21,637 bases of DNA from Micromonospora sp. WMMD1128 (GTDB lineage Bacteria; Actinomycetota; Actinomycetes; Mycobacteriales; Micromonosporaceae), in contig NZ_CP114902.1 of the NCBI RefSeq assembly GCF_027497235.1, forward strand, positions 6,792,501-6,814,137, written 5' to 3'. The translations under genes were made by a program, and so were the position numbers. This document shows positions 15,627 to 21,637 of this stretch, in pieces. The notes under the pieces are model-generated. The model was not told where the DNA came from, ran no database searches, and was given only the letters and a program-made list of their open reading frames with translations. The stretch's first letter is position 1. The number at the start of each line of letters is the position of its first letter.

Positions 15627-15659
15627 CCGCCCCCGGCACCGGGCGGGTGGCGGGGGCGG
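15627..15659 (-). terminator. Probable deoD terminator hairpin
   Basis: Nine-base inverted repeat CCGCCCCCG/CGGGGGCGG with a 15-base loop, 16 bases past the deoD stop on the minus strand. Confidence 0.5.
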
Positions 15660-15674
15660 GCGGAAACGGGACGG

Positions 15675-16382
15675 TCAGGCGATGGCGGTGTCGAGGGCGA
15701 TCTCGACCATCTGGCCGAACGTCTGCTCACGCTCCTGCGACGTGGTCTTCTCACCGGTCTTGATGTGGTCGCTGACGGTCAGGATGGTCAGCGCGCGGGC
15801 CTTGAACCGCGCCGCGATGGTGTAGAGCGCCGCCGACTCCATCTCCACCGCCAGCACGCCGTAGTCGGCGAGCGTGTCGTAGAGGTCCGGCCGGTCGGTG
15901 TAGAAGGCGTCCGCGGCCAGGATCGGGCCGACCCGCATGCTGATGCCGCGCCGCTCGGCCACGTCGACCGAGGTACGCAGCAGCCCGAAGTCGGCCACCG
16001 GGGCGTAGTCGATCAGCCCGTCGAAGCGCATCCGGTTCATGTTCGAGTCGGTGGACGAGCCGATCGCGGCCACCACGTCCCGCAACTGCAGGTCCTCGGT
16101 CAGGGCGCCGCAGGAGCCCACCCGGATCAGCGTCCGCACGCCGTAGTCGTTGATCAGCTCGTGGGCGTAGATGGAGGCGGACGGCATGCCCATGCCGGAG
16201 CCCTGGACGGAGACGTCGACGCCGTTCCACCGGCCGGTGAAGCCCAGCATGCCGCGCACCGTCGTGTAGCAGCGGGCCTCCTCGAGGTAGGTCTCCGCGA
16301 TCCACTTGGCCCGCAGCGGGTCGCCCGGCATCAGGACCCGCTCGGCGATCTCTCCCGGCTCAGCGCCGATGTGCGTACTCAT
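15675..16382 (-). CDS. deoD: Purine-nucleoside phosphorylase, DeoD type
   Basis: 235 residues, collinear with E. coli DeoD. Recognisable blocks are [20 protein letters not shown] at the start (the histidine that reaches into the neighbouring subunit's active site is H4), [38 protein letters not shown] (phosphate and base site), VEMESAALY (ribose-binding Met-Glu) and [10 protein letters not shown] with the catalytic Asp. The hexameric cytoplasmic enzyme splits purine nucleosides with phosphate to free base and ribose-1-phosphate for salvage. The ATG at 16382 matches the E. coli start; AGGA lies nine bases before it. The open frame extends 35 codons upstream without family resemblance. Single gene, divergent from tRNA-Ser. 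Confidence 0.95.
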   Translation of the reverse strand: MSTHIGAEPGEIAERVLMPGDPLRAKWIAETYLEEARCYTTVRGMLGFTGRWNGVDVSVQGSGMGMPSASIYAHELINDYGVRTLIRVGSCGALTEDLQLRDVVAAIGSSTDSNMNRMRFDGLIDYAPVADFGLLRTSVDVAERRGISMRVGPILAADAFYTDRPDLYDTLADYGVLAVEMESAALYTIAARFKARALTILTVSDHIKTGEKTTSQEREQTFGQMVEIALDTAIA

Positions 16383-16444
16383 GACAAAGATCCTGCCAGG
16401 CCGGCCGACGGGATACCGGCTCGGCGTCCGTGCCGGTGGTCCTG

Positions 16445-16450
16445 TACCCT
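16445..16450 (+). promoter_or_regulatory. -10 element of tRNA-Ser(CGA)
   Basis: TACCCT, seven bases before the mature tRNA 5' end. No clear -35. Confidence 0.4.
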
Positions 16451-16457
16451 CGTCGGC

Positions 16458-16547
16458 GGTGGCGTGTCCGAGTGGCCTAAGGAGCACGCCTCGAAAGCGT
16501 GTGAGGGTTTACGCCCTCCGCGGGTTCAAATCCCGCCGCCACCGCCA
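16458..16547 (+). tRNA. tRNA-Ser (anticodon CGA)
   Basis: Complete class II cloverleaf: acceptor GGTGGCG/CGCCACC, D-stem TCC/GGA, anticodon stem CACGC/GCGTG with loop CTCGAAA (anticodon CGA at 16492-16494), a long variable arm GAGGGTTTACGCCCTC region, T-stem GCGGG/CCCGC with loop TTCAAAT, discriminator G and an encoded CCA. It reads UCG serine codons. Confidence 0.97.
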
Positions 16548-16552
16548 ATCGC

Positions 16553-16581
16553 CGAAGCGCCCGGAATCCCCGGGCGCTTCG
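16553..16581. terminator. Terminator after tRNA-Ser, shared with convergent gene
   Basis: Perfect 12-base-pair stem CGAAGCGCCCGG/CCGGGCGCTTCG with loop AATCC, starting five bases after the tRNA CCA and ending four bases before the stop of the minus-strand gene. Confidence 0.85.
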
Positions 16582-16584
16582 TCG

Positions 16585-17115
16585 TCAGCAGGGGCCGTAG
16601 CCCTCGTCGAAGAGGCGGCGGGCCCAGTCCGCGTACCCGACGATGATCTTTCGGACGGTGACGCCGTCGTGCAGGAACAGGTAGCCGCGGTCGCCGTCGC
16701 GGGCCAGCAGCCCGGCGAAGCGGTGGCTACCGGGCGGCGCCGGCAGCGCGGCGGCGCCGGGGTAGGCGGCGCGCACCTCGCCGACCGGTGTGCCGGCGCT
16801 GATCCCCTCCGGCGTGGTCATCGGGTCGTCGAGCCAGAGCAGGACGAGCCGGTCGTCGACGAAGATCGGGCTGACCGAGCCGTGTCCGGCAAGTGTGGGC
16901 CCGCAGGCGTCCTCGTCGGTGCGCAGCAGGCCACGCCGGGTCAGGTCGTCCTCGGTGGCGCCGAACTCCGCGTTGCGCAGGCCGTTCAGGCTGACCACCT
17001 CGGCGGCGCCGACCGGCCGGGCCGCCACGTCCGGTCCCTGTGGACGGACGCCGCTCCCGGTGGCGGAAGCGGCGACCAGCAGTGCGGCTATAAAACCGAA
17101 TTGTCGTGATTTCAT
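16585..17115 (-). CDS. Secreted protein of unknown function
   Basis: 176 residues. A signal peptide is evident (MKSRQFGFIAALLVAASATG), but there is no lipobox cysteine. The mature part reads GLRNAEFGATEDDLTRRGLL, then an ACGP cysteine, then VDDRLVLLWLDD followed by TTPEGISAGTPVGEVRAAYP and a C-terminal GYGPC. This order (a gene-like 'G-ATEDDL', single Cys, 'TPEGI-G-V--AYP') resembles small secreted actinobacterial proteins that I know only as hypothetical. The two cysteines probably form a disulfide. The ATG overlaps the stop of the upstream gene in ATGA, and GGGGGA lies five bases before it, so the two are translated together. Confidence 0.8.
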   Translation of the reverse strand: MKSRQFGFIAALLVAASATGSGVRPQGPDVAARPVGAAEVVSLNGLRNAEFGATEDDLTRRGLLRTDEDACGPTLAGHGSVSPIFVDDRLVLLWLDDPMTTPEGISAGTPVGEVRAAYPGAAALPAPPGSHRFAGLLARDGDRGYLFLHDGVTVRKIIVGYADWARRLFDEGYGPC

Positions 17116-17726
17116 GTAATCCCCCAGTCCCCAACGGGACCGGGGCGAAGAGGTTGCTGGTGCGGGCCGGATTGGCGCGATTCCCATTCTTCGGCCAACT
17201 CGTCCCAGTAGTCGGCGGACAGCCCGCGCCGGCCGTGCGCCAGCCAACCGTCCGTGTCGCGCTCCAGATGCAGGCCCAGTTCGGCGAACGGGTCGATCCA
17301 CGCGCCCGGCTCGGCACCCAGCCGGGCCAGCGCCGCGTTGATCGGCCACTCGGCGCGCGGCCGGTCCAGCGCGCCGTCGTGGCGCGGCCCCCAGCTCACC
17401 TCGCCGCCCAGCCACACCACGGCCGCCTGGTGGCCCAGCCCGCCGGCGAACTCCGCCTCCAGGTATGCCACCGGGCCGGGCCTCGACCAGCGGGCCAGCA
17501 GCTCCGCCAGCGGCGGGGAGAGGACGAGCCGGAACGGACGCACGGCGCACGGCTCGTCGGTGGCGAAGTCCGGCGGCGCGCCGGTCAGCTCCGCCACGAG
17601 CTGCGGGGTGACCGGCAGCAGCGCGAAGTCCTGCCGGAGCGCGGCCAGCACCGCGTGGTCCAGGTCGGCGGTCTGCTCGCGGAGCAGCTCGACGTCCGCG
17701 ACCACGGCGCTGAGCTGGTAACTCAT
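17112..17726 (-). CDS. Hypothetical protein, coupled to the secreted protein gene
   Basis: 204 residues, no signal peptide or membrane helix. The first 60 residues are probably helical (SYQLSAVVADVELLREQTAD), the rest mixed, with acidic, tryptophan-containing stretches near the end (LSADYWDELAEEWESRQ). I do not recognise the family; its general look is that of a cytoplasmic immunity- or regulator-like protein, but that is not evidence. The ATG at 17726 follows GGGGGAT; the same CTGGGGGAT sequence precedes the next gene. It overlaps the secreted-protein gene by four bases, so both should be co-expressed. Confidence 0.75.
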   Translation of the reverse strand: MSYQLSAVVADVELLREQTADLDHAVLAALRQDFALLPVTPQLVAELTGAPPDFATDEPCAVRPFRLVLSPPLAELLARWSRPGPVAYLEAEFAGGLGHQAAVVWLGGEVSWGPRHDGALDRPRAEWPINAALARLGAEPGAWIDPFAELGLHLERDTDGWLAHGRRGLSADYWDELAEEWESRQSGPHQQPLRPGPVGDWGIT

Positions 17727-17743
17727 CCGATCCCCCAGGTGCG

Positions 17744-17758
17744 TCCACAGGCTGTGGA
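17744..17758. promoter_or_regulatory. Perfect inverted repeat, possible operator
   Basis: TCCACAG-G-CTGTGGA, 18 bases upstream of the minus-strand gene at 17726 and about 100 bases upstream of the ABC operon. The flanking bases give CTATCCACA on one strand, close to a DnaA box (TTATCCACA), and GCGTCCACA on the other, so it resembles two facing DnaA-like sites. Confidence 0.4.
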
Positions 17759-17801
17759 TAGAACATGTGTACGACGGGGATGGTGGAAAACCCCCGGTCG
17801 T

Positions 17802-17820
17802 AGCCGGATGGTTTCCGGCT
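17802..17820. promoter_or_regulatory. Inverted repeat upstream of the ABC/two-component operon
   Basis: AGCCGGA-TGGTT-TCCGGCT, a perfect 7-base-arm repeat ending 35 bases before the GTG start and overlapping the -35 position of the predicted promoter. A candidate site for the response regulator encoded in the same operon. Confidence 0.4.
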
Positions 17821-17842
17821 GTCGACCACCGGCGGCGCTGCC

Positions 17843-17848
17843 TAGCGT
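17843..17848 (+). promoter_or_regulatory. Predicted leaderless -10 of the ABC operon
   Basis: TAGCGT, seven bases before the GTG at 17856, with no ribosome site between. Confidence 0.45.
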
Positions 17849-17855
17849 CGACTGT

Positions 17856-18581
17856 GTGATCGAACTACGTGAGCTGACCAAACGCTACGGGAGCCGGGTC
17901 GCCGTCGACGGGCTGAGCGTCCGGGTCCAGCCGGGCGCGGTGACCGGCTTCCTCGGCCCGAACGGATCCGGCAAGTCGACGACGATGCGCATGATCCTCG
18001 GCCTGGACGCCCCGGACCACGGCGAGGCGCTTGTCGACGGCGTCCGGTACCCGGACCTGGCCTGGCCGTTGAAGACGGTCGGCGCGCTGCTCGACACCGG
18101 GGCGTTCCACCCCGGCCGCAGCGGGCGCGCACACCTGAGCGCACTGGCCGCCAGCAACGACATCCCCGCCTCCCGGGTCGAACGGGTGCTGCGCGTCGTC
18201 GGGCTGACCGACGCGGCGAGCGGGCGCGCCGGCACCTACTCGCTCGGCATGCGCCAACGGCTCGGCGTCGCTGTGGCCCTGCTCGGCGACCCGGCCGTCG
18301 TCCTGCTCGACGAGCCGGTCAACGGGCTGGACCCGTAGGGCATCCGCTGGATCCGGGACCTGCTGCGCGGGCTCGCCGCCGAAGGCCGGACCGTGTTCGT
18401 GTCCAGCCACCTGATCGCCGAGATGGCGCTGACCGCGGACCGGCTGGTGGTGATCGGTCGGGGCCGGCTGCTGGCCGAGACGACAGTCGCCGAACTCGCC
18501 GCCGGCCACGACAACCTGGAGGACGCGTTCTTTCGGCTCACCTCGCAAACCACCGACTATCGCGGAACGGACGTGTCATGA
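17856..18581 (+). pseudogene. ABC transporter ATP-binding protein interrupted by an in-frame TAG
   Basis: Read through, this is a 241-residue ATPase of the multidrug/bacitracin-type ABC family. Walker A is GPNGSGKST (34-42), the signature YSLGMRQRLG is at 128-137, Walker B VVLLDE at 148-153 and the D-loop NGLD at 156-159. Codon 161 is TAG (18336-18338), exactly where relatives have a sense codon in DPxGI; after it the same frame continues normally (GIRWIRDLLRGL, then VFVSSHLIAEM with the H-loop histidine H185) to a TGA at 18581 that overlaps the permease ATG. A one-base change of GAG or CAG explains it. The truncated 160-residue product lacks the H-loop and should not work. It may be a real nonsense mutation or a sequence error. 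No second mutation is seen, so any decay is recent. Confidence 0.85.
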
Positions 18582-19348
18582 GCGGCTACGGATTCCGGCA
18601 CGCGGCCCGGATGGAACGGATCAAGCTGGGTAGCGTCCGGTCCACGTGGTGGCTGGCCGGGGCGTCGGTGGCCGCGATGGCCGCGGCCGGCGTCGGGGTG
18701 GGACTCGGCTACCGGTCGCACACACCGGTGGCCACCACCGCGCAGATCCTGAACAACAGCCTGAGCGGCGCCATCCTGGCCCAACTCCTTCTCGGCGCGC
18801 TCGGCGTCCTCCTGGTGACCGGCGAGTACGGCACCGGGATGATCCGTTCGACGCTCGCCGCCGTACCCCGGCGCAGGACCGTCCTGGCCGCGAAGGCCGC
18901 GGTGTGCGGTGGCGCGGCGCTCACCGTCGGTCTGCTCGCCAGCTTCGCCGGCTATCTCGGCGGGCAGCTCGCGATCCGCGATACCGCCATCCCGGCCGCC
19001 TCCCTCGGCGACCCGCGGATCCTGCGCGCGGTCCTGCTGACCGGCGGATACCTGGCCGCCACCGCGCTGATCGGCGTGGGCATCGGGACTGTGGTACGGC
19101 ACTCGGGCGCCGCGATCGGCACGCTGTTCGCGCTGATGTTCGTCCCGACGATCGCGGTCGGCCTGTTCGGCGAGGACGGCATCGGGGTCGGCCGCTTCGT
19201 CCCGCTGCTGATGCTGCTCAACTCGGTCGCGGTGACCGCGCCGACACCCGGGCTGTTCGCCGGCTGGGTGAGCGTGCTGCTGATGTGCGGGTACGCGGCG
19301 GTGGCGCTCCTCTGCGGCGGCGTACTGCTCCGCCGGCGCGACGCGTGA
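18578..19348 (+). CDS. ABC-2 type transporter permease
   Basis: 256 residues. An amphipathic N-terminus (SGYGFRHAARMERIKLGSV) leads to about six transmembrane helices. The stretch TGEYGTGMIRSTLAAVPRRR at 81-100 is the loop typical of ABC-2 permeases in actinobacteria, and PGLFAGWVSVLLMCGYA near the end supplies the last helix pair. It would be the channel half of the exporter whose ATPase precedes it. The ATG overlaps the ATPase stop (ATGA), so its translation normally depends on ribosomes finishing that gene; with the TAG upstream, coupling should be weakened. Confidence 0.9.
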   Translation: MSGYGFRHAARMERIKLGSVRSTWWLAGASVAAMAAAGVGVGLGYRSHTPVATTAQILNNSLSGAILAQLLLGALGVLLVTGEYGTGMIRSTLAAVPRRRTVLAAKAAVCGGAALTVGLLASFAGYLGGQLAIRDTAIPAASLGDPRILRAVLLTGGYLAATALIGVGIGTVVRHSGAAIGTLFALMFVPTIAVGLFGEDGIGVGRFVPLLMLLNSVAVTAPTPGLFAGWVSVLLMCGYAAVALLCGGVLLRRRDA

Positions 19349-19365
19349 GCGGCGACAATGGGCCG

Positions 19366-20691
19366 ATGACCGCGCTGCGCGCCCCGTTCACCGGGCCGAC
19401 CCTGCGCCGGGCGGTGTTCTGCCTGGTCGGCGTGCTCAGCGCGGTCGTGATCCTGGCCGTGCCGGCGCTCGTGCCGGCCCTGGGCGCGCTCATCCTCCGG
19501 GCGACCGGCGGCATGTCCCGGCAGCCCGCGCCGGTCGTCGCGCCGATCTTCCTGGTGCTCTTCCCACTCACCGTCGCGCTCCTGGTCGTGCTGGCCGCCC
19601 CGATCGGGCGCGCGACGGGCGCGATGCACCGCCGGCTCGCGGACCGGTTGCTCGACGTGCGGGTGGACGCCCCACCACCGCGGCCCTCGAAGCGGCTCGG
19701 CGCCCTGGTCGCCGACGGGCCCGGCTGGCGTGCCGTCGGGTACGGCCTGCTCAAGGTGCCACTGGCCATCCCGCAGGGGTACGGCGTCTTCTGCTACGTG
19801 CTCGGCCCGGTCAACCTGAGCTACCCGCTGTGGTGGCCGCTGTTCCGCAACCACCCACCCGGCACCCGCCTCGGCCCGGTGTGGGCGCTGACGCCGTTCG
19901 GCGCGATCGGCACCCGGACGCTCGCCGGCACGTTCCTCATCGCCGCGGCCGGCCTCGCCATGCTGCTCGTCGCGCCGTGGCTGATGCGGGCCGGTACGAC
20001 AGCGGACGTGGCCGCGATGCGCCGGCTGCTCGGCCCGCGCCGGCTCGCCGAGCGGGTACGCGAACTCCAGGTCAGCCGCGCCCGCGCGATCGACGACGCG
20101 GCCACCATGATGCGCCGGCTGGAACGGGACCTGCACGACGGCGCGCAGATCCGGTTGGCCACGCTGGCGATGAACCTCGGCATGGCGACCGAGAAGCTCG
20201 GCGCGGACGGCCCGCCACCGGACCTCGCGCAGGCCCGGGAACTGGTCGCGCTCGCCCACCGGGGCGCGAAGGACGCCCTCGCCGACCTGCGCGACCTGGT
20301 GCGCGGCATCCATCCGCCGGTCCTCGACAACGGTCTCGGTGACGCGCTGGCGACGCTCGGCACGAGCAGCGCCGTCCCGGTCGCGGTGACCGTCGAGCTG
20401 CCCGCCCGCCCGGCGCCCGCGATCGAGACCATCGCCTACTTCTGCGCCGCCGAGCTGCTCGCGAACGCGGCCAAGCACAGCCGGGCGACCCGGGTCGGGC
20501 TCGACGTCGGCGGATCCGCCGAGCGCCTGACGCTCACCGTCACCGACGACGGCGTCGGCGGGGCGTACCCGGACGGCCCCGGCCTGACCGGCCTGGCCCG
20601 CCGCATCGCCGTGGTGGACGGCCGGATGCGCGTGCACAGCCCGGCCGGCGGTCCGACCCGGGTCGAGATCGAACTGCCCACGCACGTGTGA
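19366..20691 (+). CDS. Sensor histidine kinase (HisKA_3 type)
   Basis: 441 residues. Four transmembrane helices in the N-terminal sensor part (about 15-47, 58-80, 122-148, 188-206) are joined to a dimerisation domain with the phosphorylated histidine H257 in ERDLHDGAQIRL, then a HATPase_c domain: N367 in LLANAAKHS (N-box), DDGVGG (394-399) as the G1 box and GPGLTGLARR (404-413) as G2. The kinase should phosphorylate the LuxR-type regulator encoded next. The start is uncertain: a GTG at 19345 overlaps the permease stop (GTGA), while the ATG at 19366 is taken here; neither has a good ribosome site. Confidence 0.9.
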   Translation: MTALRAPFTGPTLRRAVFCLVGVLSAVVILAVPALVPALGALILRATGGMSRQPAPVVAPIFLVLFPLTVALLVVLAAPIGRATGAMHRRLADRLLDVRVDAPPPRPSKRLGALVADGPGWRAVGYGLLKVPLAIPQGYGVFCYVLGPVNLSYPLWWPLFRNHPPGTRLGPVWALTPFGAIGTRTLAGTFLIAAAGLAMLLVAPWLMRAGTTADVAAMRRLLGPRRLAERVRELQVSRARAIDDAATMMRRLERDLHDGAQIRLATLAMNLGMATEKLGADGPPPDLAQARELVALAHRGAKDALADLRDLVRGIHPPVLDNGLGDALATLGTSSAVPVAVTVELPARPAPAIETIAYFCAAELLANAAKHSRATRVGLDVGGSAERLTLTVTDDGVGGAYPDGPGLTGLARRIAVVDGRMRVHSPAGGPTRVEIELPTHV

Positions 20692-20705
20692 ACGGAGACG
20701 ACGAC

Positions 20706-21350
20706 ATGCGGGTGGTGATCGCGGAGGACGCCGCGATGATGCGCGAAGGGCTGGTCCGGCTGCTCACCGACCGCGGTTTCGAGGTGTGCGCGGCGGTGGC
20801 CGACGCGGACGCGCTGCGGACCGCGGTCGCCGACTTCGTTCCGGACGTGGCAGTCGTCGACATCCGGATGCCACCGACGCACACCGACGAGGGGCTGCGC
20901 GCCGCCATCGACGTCCGGCGCGACCAGCCCGGGGTCGGCGTGCTTGTCTTCTCCCAGTACGTGGAGACCCGCTACGCGACCCGCCTGCTCGCCGACCGGC
21001 CCACCGGCGTCGGCTACCTGCTCAAGGACCGGGTCGCCGACGTCGCCGACTTCGTGGACGCGCTGACCCGGGTGGCGTCCGGCGGCACCGCCCTGGACCC
21101 GGAGGTGGTCGGCCACCTGATGCGGGCCGGGCGGGACACCACCGGGATGGCGTCGCTGACCCCGCGGGAGCGGGAGGTGCTGTCGCTGATGGCCGAGGGA
21201 CGATCCAACGCCGGGATCGCGGCGGCCCTGGTCATCACGCCCGGAGTCGTGGAGAAGCACGTGGCGAACATCTTCGCCAAACTTGGCCTGCCGGCCTCGG
21301 AGGGCGACAACCGCCGCGTCCTGGCCGTCCTCCGCCACGTCAGCGGCTGA
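20706..21350 (+). CDS. LuxR/NarL-type response regulator
   Basis: 214 residues. The receiver domain (1-120) has E7-D8 of the acidic pocket, the phosphoacceptor D52 in VVDIRMP, S83 in VFSQY and K107 in YLLKD. The DNA-binding domain (about 148-200) has the family helix-turn-helix signature LTPREREVLSLMAEGRSNAG and VEKHVANIFAKLGL. It should bind DNA as a dimer after phosphorylation by the kinase encoded just upstream and likely controls its own operon; the inverted repeat at 17802-17820 is a candidate target. The ATG at 20706 has GGAG eight bases upstream; a GTG at 20688 overlapping the kinase stop is possible but adds an odd MNGDDD leader. Confidence 0.93.
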   Translation: MRVVIAEDAAMMREGLVRLLTDRGFEVCAAVADADALRTAVADFVPDVAVVDIRMPPTHTDEGLRAAIDVRRDQPGVGVLVFSQYVETRYATRLLADRPTGVGYLLKDRVADVADFVDALTRVASGGTALDPEVVGHLMRAGRDTTGMASLTPREREVLSLMAEGRSNAGIAAALVITPGVVEKHVANIFAKLGLPASEGDNRRVLAVLRHVSG

Positions 21351-21449
21351 CGTCAGGCGCCGGCGCCGCCGACGAGATACCTCGGGCGTCCGTCGGTGAG
21401 CGCAGCCACCGCGTGACGGCGGCCGACCCGTTGCGACACCGAACGACGA

Positions 21450-21476
21450 AGGGCCGGCCCTGATTGGGCCAGCCCT
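21450..21476. terminator. Terminator for tRNA-Ser(GGA), possibly shared with the operon
   Basis: Stem of AAGGGCCGGCCC with GGGCCAGCCCT, one G-U pair, loop TGATT; it lies 22 bases beyond the tRNA 3' end on the minus strand. Confidence 0.7.
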
Positions 21477-21497
21477 GTCGCTTGCTGCTCAAGAGAG

Positions 21498-21582
21498 CGG
21501 AGGATACGAGATTCGAACTCGTGAGGGTGTAAACCCAACACGCTTTCCAAGCGTGCGCCCTAGGCCTCTAGGCGAATCCTCC
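21498..21582 (-). tRNA. tRNA-Ser (anticodon GGA)
   Basis: On the minus strand: acceptor GGAGGAT/ATCCTCC, anticodon stem CACGC/GCGTG with loop TTGGAAA (anticodon GGA at 21546-21548), a long variable arm as in class II tRNAs, T-loop TTCGAAT, and discriminator G. No CCA is encoded, unlike the tRNA-Ser(CGA) at 16458. It reads UCC and UCU serine codons. Confidence 0.97.
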
Positions 21583-21589
21583 GCGAGCC

Positions 21590-21595
21590 AGGATA
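21590..21595 (-). promoter_or_regulatory. -10 element of tRNA-Ser(GGA)
   Basis: TATCCT on the minus strand, seven bases before the mature 5' end. The -35 region is not recognisable. Confidence 0.45.
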
Positions 21596-21637
21596 CAGGT
21601 CCCGCGACGGTGGGCCACCCCACCCTCCCGGAAGATC

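Noticed and set aside
17744..17758. Replication origin suggested by DnaA-like boxes
   Set aside because: Only two imperfect boxes, no cluster, no AT-rich unwinding region and no dnaA/dnaN nearby.
17116..17829. Upstream extension of the secreted-protein frame
   Set aside because: It overlaps the 204-residue gene in another frame; the signal peptide starts at 17115.
18393..18581. A separate small gene starting at GTG 18393
   Set aside because: It is the same frame as the ATPase and contains its H-loop, so it is the severed C-terminal part. Internal re-initiation is possible but no strong ribosome site is seen.

Overview
This window looks like a chromosomal segment of a high-GC actinobacterium, most likely Micromonosporaceae (Micromonospora or a close relative). 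The evidence is very high GC at third codon positions, many GTG starts, a DUF6230/DUF6114 gene pair, an actinobacterial 'tRNA adenosine deaminase-associated' gene fused in an operon to tadA, an F420-type oxidoreductase, and a GC-rich TTAAC-containing repeat of a kind I associate with Micromonospora. The genus call is an inference. There is no phage, transposase or CRISPR array; the content is mostly core chromosome.

Layout. 1-1835: the 3' part of a 23S rRNA gene, the spacer, 5S rRNA and a strong hairpin terminator ending an rrn operon. 1994-5596: an F420/NADP-type oxidoreductase, then a VanW-family cell-envelope protein (minus strand) divergent from NADH pyrophosphatase NudC. 5597-8240: a long regulatory intergenic region followed by a two-gene membrane/secreted operon (DUF6230 then an unusually long DUF6114 protein). 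8245-10563: a DUF885 metallopeptidase-like protein and a Uma2-family nuclease-fold protein on the minus strand. 10672-13576: an EamA/DMT transporter convergent with a PolX-like PHP phosphoesterase, and an M23-type peptidase lipoprotein. 13685-15570: small membrane and hypothetical genes, then the tadA operon. 15571-16547: a repeat, purine nucleoside phosphorylase deoD (minus) and tRNA-Ser(CGA). 16585-17726: a translationally coupled pair of uncharacterised genes. 17856-21350: a tightly coupled ABC transporter/two-component system operon whose ATPase gene carries an in-frame TAG. 21498-21582: tRNA-Ser(GGA) on the minus strand.

How the genes work together. The last operon (ATPase, permease, histidine kinase, LuxR-type regulator) is an envelope-stress or drug-efflux type module; as read, the ATPase is cut after the D-loop, which would leave the permease without its own motor unless the stop is read through or is a sequence error. 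The DUF6230/DUF6114 pair is the most plausible undescribed system: a small anchored or secreted protein made with a five-helix membrane protein that carries a long extracytoplasmic Pro/Ala-rich arm and a C-terminal domain that faintly resembles its partner. The tadA operon makes the inosine-34 enzyme for tRNA. Several genes show a TAnnnT hexamer only 6-7 bases before the start codon, pointing to leaderless transcription.
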